64,000 nucleotides of DNA from assembly GCF_002646595.1 (NCBI RefSeq), contig NZ_PDUD01000018.1, positions 186,001-250,000 on the forward strand, read 5' to 3'. Made by a program: the position numbers and the translations under genes. This DNA comes from Flavilitoribacter nigricans DSM 23189 = NBRC 102662. GTDB taxonomy: Bacteria; Bacteroidota; Bacteroidia; Chitinophagales; Saprospiraceae. The notes beneath the pieces are model-generated. The model searched no databases, was not told where the DNA came from, and worked only from the letters and a program-made list of their open reading frames with translations. How positions within the stretch are numbered: position 1 is the first letter of the stretch; each line of letters starts with the position of its first letter. This document shows positions 1 to 8,033 of this stretch, piece by piece.

Positions 1-2472
1 TTTTCCGTGAATCCCGCCGAAGCGGCCGGGGCGGGTATCGAATTGGATCAGGGCTATTTCGCCGTCCAGTGGAACAGCCCCCGTGATGCCAACGGGTTCC
101 AGGTTCCGACCGAATTGGTGTCCTATCCCGATAACGTAAAGAACTTCGTACAAACGGGGATCACTACGACCAACACGGTGTCTTTGTCCAACAATACGGA
201 CATCATGAACTACCGGATCGCTTACACCAATATGTCCAACCGGGGTATTATCCCGAATTCCAACTTATCCCGGAATAACCTGTCTATCGGCGGATCGGTC
301 AAAGCGACCGATAAGCTGACGGTCAGCAGCAACGTCAATATCAATAGCTCGGGCTCCGACAACCGACCCTCCAGCAATCGGGGGACCAACCCACTGCAGT
401 GGGCGTACGCCGTACCGGCTAACACCAATATCCTGGATCTGAAAGACTACTGGGAACCCGGACAGGAAGGTGTACAGCAACGTACCCCCGCCAACGGCGT
501 GTACAACAACCCTTACTTCCTGGCAAACGAAGTGAACAACAGTTTCAACCGGGATCGGATCTTCGGTAACCTCAAGGCGCATCTGCAGCTTACGCCGACC
601 TTCAGTCTGCAGGGACGATACTCTCTGGACCGCTATTCCGAAAAGCGCGAAACCAAGATCGCTCCGAGTTACACCCGGGAGACCAATAACGGTGCTTACG
701 GGGTCGTTGATCTCGCCAATTCGGAACAGAATATCGATGTACTGGCGGCCTACGATCAGCGATTCGAGTCCTTTAGTCTCAATATCTCCGCCGGTGGTAA
801 TATTCTGCATGCAACTAGTTCCTTCATCAGCAACTCTTCCAAACCTTCGGTTGGTTTGATCGTGCCCAACGTCTATACGGTTGGCAATATCAAAGCCGGA
901 GCGCTGGATTACAGCAGTGCGCGGACGGAGAAGGTGATCTACAGTGCTTACGGTATGGCCAGTTTCGGCTTCAAGGATATGATCTACCTGGATCTGACTG
1001 CGCGTAATGACTGGTCGAGTACCCTGCCCAAAGAGAATCAGTCCTACTTCTATCCCTCTGCTTCACTGAGCCTGATCGCCAGTGAAATGATGGATTTGGG
1101 CCGGAACATCAGCCTGCTGAAGTTCCGCGGCGGATGGGCCCGGGTTGGTAACGACGCCAACCCTTATCAGCTCTATCCGACCTACAATGACATCGGACAG
1201 TGGGGTGAATCGACCCGCCTCAGTAAATCCGGTACGATCCTGACCCCGAACCTGAAACCGGAAGAAGCTACTTCCTGGGAACTGGGTATGGACCTGGCCT
1301 TATTCCAGAACCGGCTGCGTTTCGAAGGTACTTACTACCATGTGGACAACCGCAACCAGATCATTCGCAATATCCCGATCGCCGGATCTTCCGGGTATGA
1401 CCGGATCAATATCAACGCCGGTCTGATTTCCAGCGAAGGCTGGGAATTCGGACTAGGAATTACGCCGGTACGTACCGCTGCCGTGAACTGGGACCTGAAT
1501 GCCAACTTCACCCGCAACCGGACCACCCTGGAGGCGCTTTCGGACGGGATCGAGTTCATTCGCTTCTGGAGCGATGCCAAAGGCGGTGCCTGGACCTATG
1601 TCGGCGACCAGATCGGAGATATCTACGACGCAGCTATTTTGCGGGTAGAAGATCCTAACTCTCCCTATTATGGCTATCCCATCGTCGGTGGTGCGGATTT
1701 CGAATGGCAGGAGGTGAATGCGGAAAACACCCGCAATAAGGTCGGCAACTACAATCCGGATTTCATCCTCGGTTTACAGAACAGCCTTTCCTTTAAGAAT
1801 TTTACGCTCAGTTTTACATTGGACTGGCGGAAGGGCGGACAGTTTATCTCCCAGACCTACCGCTATATGGCGGAAGATGCCAGCTCCCAGCACTGGATGG
1901 ATAATCTGATCAATCCGGGTGGTCGTACGGGCCGGGAACTCCGGGACTGGCTGGTGGCCAATCAGGAAGAATTCATCATCAACGGCTTTAATGTGGTGGG
2001 CGGACCGTCGGTCAATTTCGGTGGTTTCCCCGAGGATTTCAGCGGAACGGTGGTTTACGACGGAACTTTCGTACCCGGTGTGGTACAACTTCCCGACGGG
2101 AGCTACGCCGAGAACCTGGGTGAGAACAACCTGATACCCTACCTACCCTACGTGGTCAGCTACCCCTGGGAGTTTGCTTCTCCGTCTATGTTTGATGCAG
2201 ATTTTATTAAATTGCGGGAAGCCTCACTGAGCTATCAATTACCGGCCGGAGCGCTGAAAGCGCTGGGAAACATCCGCGAAATGAGCCTGTCGCTGTACAC
2301 GCGGAACATTATCCTCTGGACCAAAGCCAAGATCGGTATTGATCCCGAACGGGCTTTCCAGGCGGAAGCTTCGCGCGGTAATCGCGGAACGCAATTCATG
2401 CAGGGCATCGAACGCTATAACGTAGAACCCTGGGTATTGCCGATCGGCTTCAAGCTGAACTTTACTTTCTAG
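1..2472 (+). CDS. SusC/RagA-type TonB-linked outer membrane protein (5' truncated by window)
   Basis: This is the outer-membrane beta-barrel transporter of a SusCD pair, which imports glycans or peptides using TonB energy. The frame is open from the first base, and the GTG at position 7 is only the first possible start inside the window. The signal peptide, carboxypeptidase-like domain, TonB box and most of the plug therefore lie upstream. What remains is about 820 residues of alternating aromatic and polar barrel strands with SusC-typical runs such as DLTARNDWSSTLP and LKPEEATSWELG. It ends in LPIGFKLNFTF with the terminal Phe expected of an outer-membrane barrel. The SusD gene follows 16 bases downstream, so the two are almost certainly one operon. 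The family is clear; the substrate cannot be read from the sequence. Confidence 0.95.
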   Translation, partial: FSVNPAEAAGAGIELDQGYFAVQWNSPRDANGFQVPTELVSYPDNVKNFVQTGITTTNTVSLSNNTDIMNYRIAYTNMSNRGIIPNSNLSRNNLSIGGSVKATDKLTVSSNVNINSSGSDNRPSSNRGTNPLQWAYAVPANTNILDLKDYWEPGQEGVQQRTPANGVYNNPYFLANEVNNSFNRDRIFGNLKAHLQLTPTFSLQGRYSLDRYSEKRETKIAPSYTRETNNGAYGVVDLANSEQNIDVLAAYDQRFESFSLNISAGGNILHATSSFISNSSKPSVGLIVPNVYTVGNIKAGALDYSSARTEKVIYSAYGMASFGFKDMIYLDLTARNDWSSTLPKENQSYFYPSASLSLIASEMMDLGRNISLLKFRGGWARVGNDANPYQLYPTYNDIGQWGESTRLSKSGTILTPNLKPEEATSWELGMDLALFQNRLRFEGTYYHVDNRNQIIRNIPIAGSSGYDRININAGLISSEGWEFGLGITPVRTAAVNWDLNANFTRNRTTLEALSDGIEFIRFWSDAKGGAWTYVGDQIGDIYDAAILRVEDPNSPYYGYPIVGGADFEWQEVNAENTRNKVGNYNPDFILGLQNSLSFKNFTLSFTLDWRKGGQFISQTYRYMAEDASSQHWMDNLINPGGRTGRELRDWLVANQEEFIINGFNVVGGPSVNFGGFPEDFSGTVVYDGTFVPGVVQLPDGSYAENLGENNLIPYLPYVVSYPWEFASPSMFDADFIKLREASLSYQLPAGALKALGNIREMSLSLYTRNIILWTKAKIGIDPERAFQAEASRGNRGTQFMQGIERYNVEPWVLPIGFKLNFTF

Positions 2473-2488
2473 CCAAAAATCCAAGAAC

Positions 2489-4153
2489 ATGCTTTCGATT
2501 AAAAATATATCTACGAGTCTGCTGGTCCTCCTTCTGATCAGTGTGACCTCCTGTTATGACCTGGAGGAGGTCAATATCAATCCGAACGGAGTTGATCCGG
2601 CCAATGCCCATCCCAATCTACTGATGAGTACCGTGATCACCGGCGTGGCCCAAACGGTTGTTAACCTGGGCTACGGTGATATCGCCGGTGTGGTGCAACA
2701 TACCCAAAAGGACGGATGGTCCGGTAGCCACAACAGTTACGAATGGTCCGATCAAAGCTGGAATTCTTACTATTCCATCCTGCGGAACAACGATGAGCTG
2801 TATAATAAAGGCGTTGAAATGGGACTGGAATTCCACCAGGGAATGGCGCTGGTGATGAAATCCTATGTCTTCGGCCTGATCACCGATCTCTGGGGTGATG
2901 CGCCCTATTCGGCCGCTCTTCAGGGAGAAGCTGGTGGCGCGGAAAATATCAAACCGGCATTTGACGCGCAGCAGGATATCTACGCCGGTATCCTGGCGGA
3001 TCTGGAAACCGCCAATACGCTGCTTTCCAAAAGTCAGGATGCTTATTCCGATATCAATTCCACCCAGGATGTGCTTTTCCGGGGAAATGTCCGTCGCTGG
3101 CAGCAATTTGCCAATTCCCTGGCTCTGCGCTACTACATGCGGCTCTCCGAAAAAGATCCGGGAACAGCCAGAGCCGGAGTGGAGAAGATCGCCGGCGATC
3201 CGGCAACCTATCCACTGATCACCAACACGGCGGATGACGCCACGGTAGATTTTGTCGGCAACAGTGATGCCGACTCCTGGCCGGCCAACACGGTTTTTGA
3301 TGGTACAGGTGGCAGTAATTTCCGTCGGCTAAAGATGTGTTCCACCCTGATTGAAACCCTCCAGCGCTTGAATGACCCACGCCTGGGCGTTTGGGCCGAA
3401 AAGATCGATATTCCGATCGTGGTGGACGATCAACTGGAATCGGGAACGGATGAGATCATCGAAGGGATCCGCTACGTGGCCCGTGATATTGCCCAGCAGT
3501 ACGAGAACTCGCTCGGTTTTCCGGTTGATACGGATCCCAATTACGTAGGATTACCACCAGCCTGGTCGATCGTACCGCAGGCCTATAACCTGAATCCCAA
3601 CCTGGAACAGGGGCCGCAAAACCCCCATGCTTCCCATCTGAACGATCGCTACCAGAACCCGGCCGGAGAACTCCTGAAATCCCGACTGTTGTCTGCCGCA
3701 GAAGTTCACTTTATCCTGGCCGAAGCTGGGATCAAAGGATGGTCCGTAGGCGCCAGCGCGGAAGAGCACTACTACGCAGGGGTTGCAGCTTCTCTGGAAG
3801 CCTGGCAGGTGAGCGGTGATTTTGCGGACTACGTTGATGGATCCAGTGTAGCCTTTGCCGGAACGATCGAGCAGGTGTTGGAACAAAAATGGATTGCCAG
3901 CTGGACGGCGGCAGCCGAAGCCTGGTTTGACTACCGGCGTACCGGATTTCCGGCGCTTGAGGCCGGTGTGATCGTAAAACGGCCGGCTCTGCCACTGCGC
4001 TTCTACTATTCACTGGACGAAATTGATTATAACCCGGAGAATGCGGCGGCTGCCATCAGTAATTTGCAGGAAACGAGCTTTACTGCTCCGGATGGTAAAA
4101 ACAGCGCCTGGTCAAAAATTTGGGTGCTGCAGGGAACGGGGAAACCGTATTGA
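2489..4153 (+). CDS. SusD/RagB family nutrient-binding outer membrane lipoprotein
   Basis: This is the surface lipoprotein that caps the SusC barrel and binds the substrate. Residues 1-22 form a lipoprotein signal with lipobox SVTSC, so Cys22 is the lipidated residue. The mature start (YDLEEVNINPNGVDP) is typical of the SusD_2 type. The 554-residue length matches the family, and the tetratricopeptide-like helical region plus the C-terminal RagB-like part (EQKWIASWTAAAEAWFDYRRTG) are visible. It sits directly behind SusC with a 16-base gap and is followed by a strong palindromic terminator. No glycoside hydrolase lies immediately next to it on the same strand, so the target of this SusCD pair is unknown. 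Confidence 0.95.
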   Translation: MLSIKNISTSLLVLLLISVTSCYDLEEVNINPNGVDPANAHPNLLMSTVITGVAQTVVNLGYGDIAGVVQHTQKDGWSGSHNSYEWSDQSWNSYYSILRNNDELYNKGVEMGLEFHQGMALVMKSYVFGLITDLWGDAPYSAALQGEAGGAENIKPAFDAQQDIYAGILADLETANTLLSKSQDAYSDINSTQDVLFRGNVRRWQQFANSLALRYYMRLSEKDPGTARAGVEKIAGDPATYPLITNTADDATVDFVGNSDADSWPANTVFDGTGGSNFRRLKMCSTLIETLQRLNDPRLGVWAEKIDIPIVVDDQLESGTDEIIEGIRYVARDIAQQYENSLGFPVDTDPNYVGLPPAWSIVPQAYNLNPNLEQGPQNPHASHLNDRYQNPAGELLKSRLLSAAEVHFILAEAGIKGWSVGASAEEHYYAGVAASLEAWQVSGDFADYVDGSSVAFAGTIEQVLEQKWIASWTAAAEAWFDYRRTGFPALEAGVIVKRPALPLRFYYSLDEIDYNPENAAAAISNLQETSFTAPDGKNSAWSKIWVLQGTGKPY

Positions 4154-4169
4154 TCCTCTTTACTGTATG

Positions 4170-4211
4170 AAAAAGGGTCTGACGAACGATCGTTCGTCAG
4201 ACCCTTTTTTT
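4170..4211. terminator. Bidirectional intrinsic terminator, 20-bp perfect loopless palindrome
   Basis: Positions 4170-4189 are exactly complementary to 4190-4209, centred on GAACGATCGTTC. A-rich and T-rich ends flank the GGGTCTGACGAACGA arm. It lies between the convergent SusD gene (plus) and the membrane protein gene (minus), and it gives a U-tract in both directions. Confidence 0.85.
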
Positions 4212-4241
4212 AGGCTTTGCTTACTGCGGCATATCAGCTTC

Positions 4242-5516
4242 TTAGAATTCATAGCGCCGCTGCATACCTTCAAAGGCCTCATGGGTATTCATGGCAATGA
4301 GCGCGCATATGGCCAGGATGGCCAGCATGATGAACAATAAACGCCCCCATTTGGCCGGCTGTGGCGCCTGTGGATTGAAGTAAGGCTCCGATCTACTGAT
4401 CAGGAAAAGGACAATCGCATAATTTACCAGATAAAGGTATTGTTCGATCCGGTAACCACTCAAAAAGGCCCCGGTAAGGAGGAGGCTAAACAGAATGTAA
4501 ACCAAGAAGTAGCCCCGAAAGAAAAGCGTGGCATCCTGCTGGCTAAAGCTCACAGCTGGGTCTTTTCTTTTGAAAAAATACCAACCGGCCGCGATGGTGG
4601 TTAGCACTACGCCCAGACCTACGAGGGTCTGGACGGCAAAGGCAAAAGAACTGACCTCTAATCGTTCCGCAATTTCATTGAGCCGTTTGGTCGTAAAGGA
4701 TTCCTGCCAGATCACCAGGGGGATAAGCAGGCAAAGGAAAAGAAATGCCCAGAAGTGGCTGTTCCAGTGATTATCGCTTTCGCTTTTTTCCCACTCACTG
4801 GTATAGGTACCGTAAGCCATCCCCAGTCCTCCGAAGAAACCAAGCGAATATTCCATTACATTCCAGAAATTGAAAGCGATATCGGTTTGTTTGCCCAGCA
4901 CCTGTAGGAAGTTGCCGAAAGCGAAACCGAATCCCGCGCCCAAACCGGCAAAAACGGCTACCCGCAGGGCGGCGTGCTGATGATGGTGGAGCAGGTACCA
5001 GGTTAGCGCCAGCCCCATGCCCAGGCAGGCCGCCCATAGCTCCGATCGAGGCGGCGTCATAAACCATTCCAACTGATAGATCAGGAAAAAGTAGACGATA
5101 ATACCACCCGCTACCAGTTTAGCCGCCAGATCCAGCCATTCTACCGGCCGGTCGGTGGAACTGGCCAGCGCCAGTCCAAACAGGCCGCCTCCCAAAAATC
5201 CGTAAAGGCCGCCAATAACGAATAGCATGGTGAGCCCGTAGTAGACATTGACAAAATCGACGCCATTTCCGTAGCCTACTACCACGCCGTAACTCATCAT
5301 GCCGCCGAGGCCCCAGCCGATAGCTGCCGCCAGGGTGGCTTTGAACATTTTGGCATTCCAATCTTCCCGACGGGCGATCAGCAGCGTACAGAGCGCTCCT
5401 ACCCCACCGGCCCAGGCTGCTCCCTGCTCGTGACCGAATTGTCCGCGGATGGCCCAGGTGGTGCCCAAGGCCATGCCGACGATCAGCAGGTTCAGCCCTA
5501 TTTTTTTGCCGTCCAT
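4242..5516 (-). CDS. Polytopic inner-membrane protein of unknown function
   Basis: The 424-residue protein is almost entirely hydrophobic, with roughly 11-12 candidate membrane helices. It starts MDGKKIGLNLLIVGMALG and carries a conserved-looking polar stretch early on (IRGQFGHEQGAAWAGG) between the first helices. I do not recognise a named family. The gene begins 2 bases after the YdjC-type deacetylase stop, so it is translated from the same messenger. That operon also encodes a PhoPQ-related hydrolase and the sialidase/ceramidase-like fusion. A transporter or sensor for a product of those hydrolases is possible, but this rests on neighbourhood only. Confidence 0.8.
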   Translation of the reverse strand: MDGKKIGLNLLIVGMALGTTWAIRGQFGHEQGAAWAGGVGALCTLLIARREDWNAKMFKATLAAAIGWGLGGMMSYGVVVGYGNGVDFVNVYYGLTMLFVIGGLYGFLGGGLFGLALASSTDRPVEWLDLAAKLVAGGIIVYFFLIYQLEWFMTPPRSELWAACLGMGLALTWYLLHHHQHAALRVAVFAGLGAGFGFAFGNFLQVLGKQTDIAFNFWNVMEYSLGFFGGLGMAYGTYTSEWEKSESDNHWNSHFWAFLFLCLLIPLVIWQESFTTKRLNEIAERLEVSSFAFAVQTLVGLGVVLTTIAAGWYFFKRKDPAVSFSQQDATLFFRGYFLVYILFSLLLTGAFLSGYRIEQYLYLVNYAIVLFLISRSEPYFNPQAPQPAKWGRLLFIMLAILAICALIAMNTHEAFEGMQRRYEF

Positions 5517-5518
5517 AC

Positions 5519-6529
5519 TCAGGAGTTTTTAAAGCGTTCCATGATCTCTTTCCAGTTGGTAAAGATCAGGCCCTCCTCTTCAAAGAATTGTTTCATATCC
5601 GGATCGGCGAACATTTCCGCTTCCCAGGCCCGCTGTTGCCAGGAGTTCGTAATGGTTTTGAGGTTGTCGGTCAATTCCGACGGGTGGAAAATGATCTCCG
5701 TCAGCCCGGGCTGCAGGGACTGGATCAGCTCTTTGAATTTGGTGGTCTTTTCTTCGTAAGTTTTACCATTGGGTGCCGAGTAGAAATAGTCCAGCTTCGG
5801 CAGGGAATAATTATTGACCATATTGACCATCTCATCGTTCAGCGGATATCCCTGCTGACGGAATCCTTCCAGCACTTCCGGTTTGGTCATATCGATCACC
5901 ATAGCCGGTATCTGGTATTCTTCGGCTACTTTCAGATAGGCTGCCGTAAACAGGTGGGAGCCGTAAAGCGTGCCCATGTGGGTGTCGATGTGGTCCGGGC
6001 GGTATCCCCAGGCAATAGCCTGCTCGACCTGCGCCCGGATCTCCTTTTCTACTTCTTCCGGTTTGGCGTTCTGTACGACCTGGATCACTTCGTGCCACAA
6101 CTTCCCGTCTTCATCCAACAAGCCGGGCGCTTCCTCCCCACTGGTCAGTCCCGGCCAGCGGTAGGTCTTCCATTCGCTGGTCAGGGTGAGGTGCAGGCCG
6201 ACATCCTCCTGAGGATGTGCTTTGGCCCACTCAATGAAATCTTTTGCGTTGGGGCAGGGCATCATTACGGCGCAGGATTGGATGTGATCCGATTCCAGAT
6301 AATTCCGGGCGGAGATATTGGCCTCCTCGCACATACCGATATCGTCGGCGTGCAGGATCACGACTTTTTTTCCGGCGGGGAAACCCAGCCTTTCGGCCCA
6401 GGTGCCGGGCGTGGATACTTCGGCGGTTTCCGTTTCGGTTTGCTGACCGGAAGTAGGCTTGCAGGCCGTTTGCAATAAAAATAATGAGCTCAGCAGAAAC
6501 AGGCTCCAAATAGAGAATAAGTTCTTCAT
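5519..6529 (-). CDS. YdjC/ChbG family carbohydrate deacetylase, lipoprotein
   Basis: Members of the YdjC family remove acetyl groups from N-acetylated oligosaccharides using a bound metal ion. Visible motifs are HADDIGMCEEAN near residue 60 (Asp pair), GLHLTLTSEW (histidine) and DHIDTHMGTLYG near residue 180 (metal-binding His), in the family order. The N-terminus is a lipoprotein signal with lipobox LLQTAC (Cys23), so this copy works in the periplasm or at the outer membrane, whereas ChbG of enterics is cytoplasmic. At 336 residues it is slightly longer than cytoplasmic homologues because of the signal and linker. It is co-transcribed with the membrane protein 2 bases downstream. An intergenic hairpin lies upstream, between it and the PhoPQ-related gene. 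Confidence 0.88.
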   Translation of the reverse strand: MKNLFSIWSLFLLSSLFLLQTACKPTSGQQTETETAEVSTPGTWAERLGFPAGKKVVILHADDIGMCEEANISARNYLESDHIQSCAVMMPCPNAKDFIEWAKAHPQEDVGLHLTLTSEWKTYRWPGLTSGEEAPGLLDEDGKLWHEVIQVVQNAKPEEVEKEIRAQVEQAIAWGYRPDHIDTHMGTLYGSHLFTAAYLKVAEEYQIPAMVIDMTKPEVLEGFRQQGYPLNDEMVNMVNNYSLPKLDYFYSAPNGKTYEEKTTKFKELIQSLQPGLTEIIFHPSELTDNLKTITNSWQQRAWEAEMFADPDMKQFFEEEGLIFTNWKEIMERFKNS

Positions 6530-6571
6530 AATAAAAAGGTGGGTTTTAGGTGTTTGGTTTTCAAGGCTTAC

Positions 6572-6652
6572 GGTGTCGGGAACCAGGGGTAGGTTGGAGG
6601 ATAGTTGATCTTTTGACTAGTATGTGGAACCCAGCCCCTGATTCCCGACGCC
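6572..6652 (-). other. Large intergenic hairpin between co-directional genes
   Basis: Positions 6572-6593 pair with 6631-6652 (18 of 22 matches, GC-rich, loop 37 bases). It lies in the 130-base gap between the PhoPQ-related gene and the YdjC gene. No T-run follows on the minus strand, so it fits an mRNA-processing or stability element, or a partial terminator that sets the ratio of the two operon halves, better than a classic terminator. Confidence 0.5.
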
Positions 6653-6659
6653 CTGCAGG

Positions 6660-8027
6660 CTACAGTACCCGTTCGGCATCGGCTACGAACATCCGGGTAC
6701 TTTTGGTGTAATGACCTCCGTTGGGATCTTCGTATTCCAGGTCCAGGTAAAATGCCCGGTAGCCCGAAGCGGGGTATTCCACTTCGGTTTTCAGACGTTT
6801 AACATCTTGCTGATCCAGGTCTTTTTTCTGAAACTGTTCGTCCCGGAAATCCCGATCCTGCGAATCGGCCCACCAGAGAGCGGCCGCTTTCAACTGATCG
6901 GAAGTCGCCTTTACCGTCAGGCTGGCACTTTTTCCGTTCGGCCGGATATTCCAGGTGGTAACGGGATATTTCTCTTTTCTGAGGGTTTGACCAAAGAATG
7001 CACTCAGCGCCCGGAGCGCCTGCTCGCCCCCGCCCAGATCGTGTCCGGCGTTGGGAACGTAGTGGATATAATTTTCACCGGGGATGTCTGCAAAATAATG
7101 CTTCACGGCATCCACGGGCCAGTACTCATCGTTGGTGCCGATAAAGATCAGTTTCGGCATATCCAGATTAGCCCGGTAGGCGTAGGGATCGATCATTCGG
7201 GTGATCTCGGGACCCCGGCCCGTTTGCATTTCCTGGACGATCCCCAATTTGACGTAATCCTCGATCTGTATACTGTATTCCTTCCAGACTTCAACCTGAT
7301 AGTTGAGGTTAACGGGCATATTCAGCACATCGATCACCATGGGAGCAATGGCGGCTACGCGGTCATCACTCGCCCCCGTGAGCCAGGTGGTCCAGCCGCG
7401 TTTGGAGGCCCCCGTCACCACAAAGCGATTAACGGAGCGTTTTAATTCCTGTTGGCTGAAAGCCTGCACGGCATCCATGGCCTTGGTCGCACTTTTTACC
7501 ATCGGAAATAAGAGCGGCCAGGTAAAATCACCGTCCGCTTTGAAGTTGTGCAGGGTGTAGGAGATCAGGGCATCCTCCGTCAGGCCGTCGTAAAGTGGTT
7601 GATTGGGTGTTTGCCACAGAATGGTGGTAATGGCTTCGTTTTTCTGGGCCATGGCGGCTACGGTCCGGGTGAGGCCGTCGTCGTGTTTACGCCAATCGGG
7701 CTGACCGTTTTTCAGCCCTTTACCCGTAATAAACAACAGGGCCCCATCGTAGCTGACCTTGTTGGGTACTAATACCGTAAGCTGATGCACCCAGGTGTGT
7801 TCCCGCCATTTTTGGGAAGTGAGCAAAACCACGTAGGCCTTTACCGGGCCGAGATCATAAGCCTCCTTAATTTCCCAGTCGAAGGTCTGGTCATCGTTAT
7901 GCAGATACCGCGACAGCGCATTTTCGGCGGTTGTCGGGCCGCTGGTATCCAGAGATTTTTGGTTGGTTTTACAAGCCGTAAGGAAGAGTAAGACGACGAA
8001 GAATAAGATTGATTTTTTTCGAAACAT
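6660..8027 (-). CDS. PhoPQ-activated pathogenicity-related (PqaA-like) alpha/beta hydrolase, lipoprotein
   Basis: The protein matches the PhoPQ_related family (PqaA of Salmonella, AprA of Dictyostelium), which are alpha/beta-hydrolase-fold proteins of uncertain substrate. After a lipoprotein signal (lipobox LFLTAC, Cys19) it shows the family run TWVHQLTVLVP and a nucleophile elbow GASKRGWTTW near residue 210. An acid in GTNDEYWPVDA and a histidine in PNAGHDLGGG complete a plausible Ser-Asp-His triad. Length 455 fits the family. It starts 6 bases after the stop of the sialidase/ceramidase-like gene, so the two are translated together. Family assignment is good; the enzymatic activity is not established for the family. 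Confidence 0.88.
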   Translation of the reverse strand: MFRKKSILFFVVLLFLTACKTNQKSLDTSGPTTAENALSRYLHNDDQTFDWEIKEAYDLGPVKAYVVLLTSQKWREHTWVHQLTVLVPNKVSYDGALLFITGKGLKNGQPDWRKHDDGLTRTVAAMAQKNEAITTILWQTPNQPLYDGLTEDALISYTLHNFKADGDFTWPLLFPMVKSATKAMDAVQAFSQQELKRSVNRFVVTGASKRGWTTWLTGASDDRVAAIAPMVIDVLNMPVNLNYQVEVWKEYSIQIEDYVKLGIVQEMQTGRGPEITRMIDPYAYRANLDMPKLIFIGTNDEYWPVDAVKHYFADIPGENYIHYVPNAGHDLGGGEQALRALSAFFGQTLRKEKYPVTTWNIRPNGKSASLTVKATSDQLKAAALWWADSQDRDFRDEQFQKKDLDQQDVKRLKTEVEYPASGYRAFYLDLEYEDPNGGHYTKSTRMFVADAERVL

Positions 8028-8033
8028 GGTGCT

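Noticed and set aside
5588-6478. Plus-strand open frame of 296 codons opposite the YdjC-type gene
   Set aside because: Antisense to HADDIG/DTHMG-bearing deacetylase; repetitive Gly/Phe/His composition typical of reverse frames.
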